From Megasphaera elsdenii (GTDB lineage Bacteria > Bacillota > Negativicutes > Veillonellales > Megasphaeraceae), in assembly GCF_020539865.1 (NCBI RefSeq), contig NZ_JAJBQV010000002.1, positions 84,376 through 148,375 on the forward strand: a stretch of DNA of 64,000 nt, in the 5' to 3' direction. Below, in pieces: positions 62,632-64,000 of the stretch (the first letter of the stretch is position 1; every line of letters begins with the position of its first letter). The notes under the pieces are model-generated. The model ran no database searches. It saw only the letters and a program-made list of their open reading frames with translations, and was not told the DNA's origin. The translations under genes were made by a program, and so were the position numbers.

Positions 62632-63258
62632 ATGAAAAAACTCTGTCTCCTACTCCTTCTCTGCCTCCTGTCGGTTACGACAGTCTTTGCCGACGGCCCA
62701 CGCTTTGATAACATGCGGACTGTCGTCATCGCCGATACGACCCAAGACAGCTATGCTGCCCGTTTCATGAAAAGCCGGCTAAAGCAACCGTTCCGCATCC
62801 CTTACTGGGATCGCATCGAAACGGATACAGCCCTGTCACCGTCTGACGTCAACATCGATACGTTGCGTGCTCTGTCGGCACAATACAAGGCGGATGTCGT
62901 CCTGGTCCCGGTCGTCCAGACCTGGTACTGGCGGCAACATATGGCCGGATTTTGGGGCTATGACGATGATGAAATCATCACGGAATGTCTCTATCACCTG
63001 ACGGTATATGCCTACGATAAGCGGACGGATACCTTCAAGAGCTATAGCGACAAAGGCCGTGAAGTCGAATCGGCATCGATTCTAAACGACCCCAACGAAG
63101 TCCTGACGGAATCGATGGACCGCATCCTCAAGAAGCTGCCCTATAAGCGTATCCCGACGGACATCGAAGACATCTCTACCGGTGGCACGACGCTGCAGAC
63201 CCGGACCACCGAAGGCGGAGCTAAAATCTTGACCAACACCTTCCCACAAGCCATTTGA
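62632..63258 (+). CDS. Exported protein of unknown function
   Basis: A 208-aa protein with a clear signal peptide (KKLCLLLLLCLLSVTTVFA, cleavage after residue 20) and a soluble domain with alternating strands (TVVIADTTQDS, ADVVLVPVVQTWYW). It may be periplasmic and resembles small domains that bind or assemble envelope components, but I recognise no family. It lies 21 nt after the radical SAM gene, with GGAGG before ATG 62632, so the two are cotranscribed. Confidence 0.72.
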   Translation: MKKLCLLLLLCLLSVTTVFADGPRFDNMRTVVIADTTQDSYAARFMKSRLKQPFRIPYWDRIETDTALSPSDVNIDTLRALSAQYKADVVLVPVVQTWYWRQHMAGFWGYDDDEIITECLYHLTVYAYDKRTDTFKSYSDKGREVESASILNDPNEVLTESMDRILKKLPYKRIPTDIEDISTGGTTLQTRTTEGGAKILTNTFPQAI

Positions 63259-63283
63259 GTTCAAGGGTTAGCCGTTAGCAAAA

Positions 63284-63317
63284 AAGGAGCTGTCGCATGA
63301 AGACAGCTCTTTTTTTT
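63284..63317. terminator. Terminator (CAT-loop palindrome) between exported protein and GGDEF gene
   Basis: GAGCTGTC/GACAGCTC around loop GCATGAA, followed by eight T and then TACGAACT, the same flank seen at 47328. It lies between convergent genes. Confidence 0.85.
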
Positions 63318-63882
63318 ACGAACTCTTATTGAGCCTCGTTGCCATTCTATACCGGCCGGCTTCGGCTTTTTCTACGTCAAAGGCCTCGCCAAAGATGCGG
63401 TTCCGACCGGCTTCTTTGGCTTTATAAAGCAATTGGTCAGCTTGAGCGAACATCTTCCGCAAAGAATCAGCTGATTCACAGGCCCCCCACGTATAGCCGC
63501 CACTGACAGTAGGATGGCGCTGCAAGGTCTCAAACGGCAACGCTCGCAGCTGCTTTCGGAAGGCTTCAACATGATGCTGGAAGCCGTCGTGAGGCATAAA
63601 GGAAATGACGAGGAATTCGTCTCCGCCATAGCGGTAGACGCCGGTATAGCCAAAGTGCTTCTGAAACAGCTGACTGACGACGGATAAAATTTCATCACCC
63701 TGAACATGGCCATACGTATCATTGTAGAACTTGAATTGGTCAATATCGCAAATCATGACACAAAGGTCCTTGGTCAAATACGCTTCAAAGTCCTCCCGCA
63801 AGGCTTCGCGATTCAAAAGACCCGTAAGTTCATCAATCCGGCTCCGCTGATAGAATTCTTCATTGCGAGACCGGAGATGCAT
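63316..63882 (-). CDS. GGDEF-domain diguanylate cyclase, C-terminal part
   Basis: A 188-aa stretch containing a complete GGDEF domain: DELTGLLNREAL, CDIDQFKFYNDTYGH, RYGGDEFLVIS (intact active site) and YKAKEAGRNR. No RxxD inhibitory site is seen just before GGDEF. ATG 63882 has no ribosome site. The same frame is open upstream through a hydrophobic stretch (VQLVCLVIISF) back to a stop near 63961, and the alternative frame also encodes a hydrophobic stretch there. A membrane sensor part may therefore lie beyond the window, possibly separated by a frameshift. It would make cyclic-di-GMP. Confidence 0.75.
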   Translation of the reverse strand: MHLRSRNEEFYQRSRIDELTGLLNREALREDFEAYLTKDLCVMICDIDQFKFYNDTYGHVQGDEILSVVSQLFQKHFGYTGVYRYGGDEFLVISFMPHDGFQHHVEAFRKQLRALPFETLQRHPTVSGGYTWGACESADSLRKMFAQADQLLYKAKEAGRNRIFGEAFDVEKAEAGRYRMATRLNKSS

Positions 63883-64000
63883 GCGGGCCTGAGCAAAAGA
63901 CAGGACCAGATAACGCCGGAAAGAAATGATGACCAGACAGACCAGTTGAACCTCTCCCGCTTATAGAAGCAGGAGATTCTTGAGAAGTTTGATACATGGA

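Overview
The window reads as chromosome of a diderm Firmicute of the class Negativicutes, most likely Megasphaera or a close relative. That is inferred from gene content, not from a marker gene. Firmicutes-type genes with strong AGGAGG sites (addBA, sdaAB/sdaAA, a ferredoxin-domain DAHP synthase) sit beside envelope genes that only make sense with an outer membrane (an RND efflux pump, ArnT-like glycosyltransferases). There are no rRNA, tRNA, CRISPR, phage or IS genes.

Layout. 0-5 kb: the 5' part of a ClC antiporter, then an RND adaptor/permease pair broken by three frameshifts. 5-9.3 kb: an M20 amidohydrolase, an AEC transporter with an inverted repeat across its promoter, and amtB-glnK behind a leader with two hairpins. 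9.3-23 kb: an island flanked by two LysR regulators that looks built to take up and reduce quinate/shikimate. It holds three YdiB-like dehydrogenases, one type I dehydroquinate dehydratase, two large flavin/Fe-S ene-reductases, two MFS transporters and a xylose-isomerase-like TIM barrel. 23.3-31.1 kb: the biosynthetic operon aroF-tyrA-aroB-aroA-aroC-pheA-aroE-aroK, preceded by an attenuator with a leader peptide packed with Phe, Tyr and Trp. 31.2-34.9 kb: a polysaccharide deacetylase, yqeC, an orphan molybdenum-hydroxylase FAD subunit, a SUFU-domain protein and an unassigned structured RNA. 35-43.7 kb: addB-addA-sdaAB-sdaAA. 43.8-49.5 kb: a radical SAM protein, an IclR regulator, an ADP-ribosylglycohydrolase, an aminotransferase and an MgtC-type protein. 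49.6-55.2 kb: an acyltransferase-like protein, DedA, two ArnT-like glycosyltransferases and a uracil-DNA glycosylase-like protein. 55.2-64 kb: gltB behind a terminator-like leader hairpin, a frameshifted YjbR gene, an EamA transporter, a radical SAM protein, a secreted protein and a GGDEF protein.

How it fits together. The island and the aro operon share intermediates. Quinate or shikimate would enter by MFS transporters and be oxidised by NAD-type dehydrogenases. 3-dehydroquinate would be dehydrated by AroD to 3-dehydroshikimate, an enone-carboxylate that suits an old-yellow-enzyme reductase. The island would then use plant cyclic acids as electron acceptors, while the neighbouring operon makes chorismate, Phe and Tyr. 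The catabolic aroD is the only dehydroquinate dehydratase in the window. AmtB-GlnK and GltB form a nitrogen-assimilation set whose mRNAs each carry a terminator-like hairpin before the start codon. At least eight related palindromic terminators, with a conserved CAT in the loop and sometimes a shared GAGTATT flank, punctuate gene ends.
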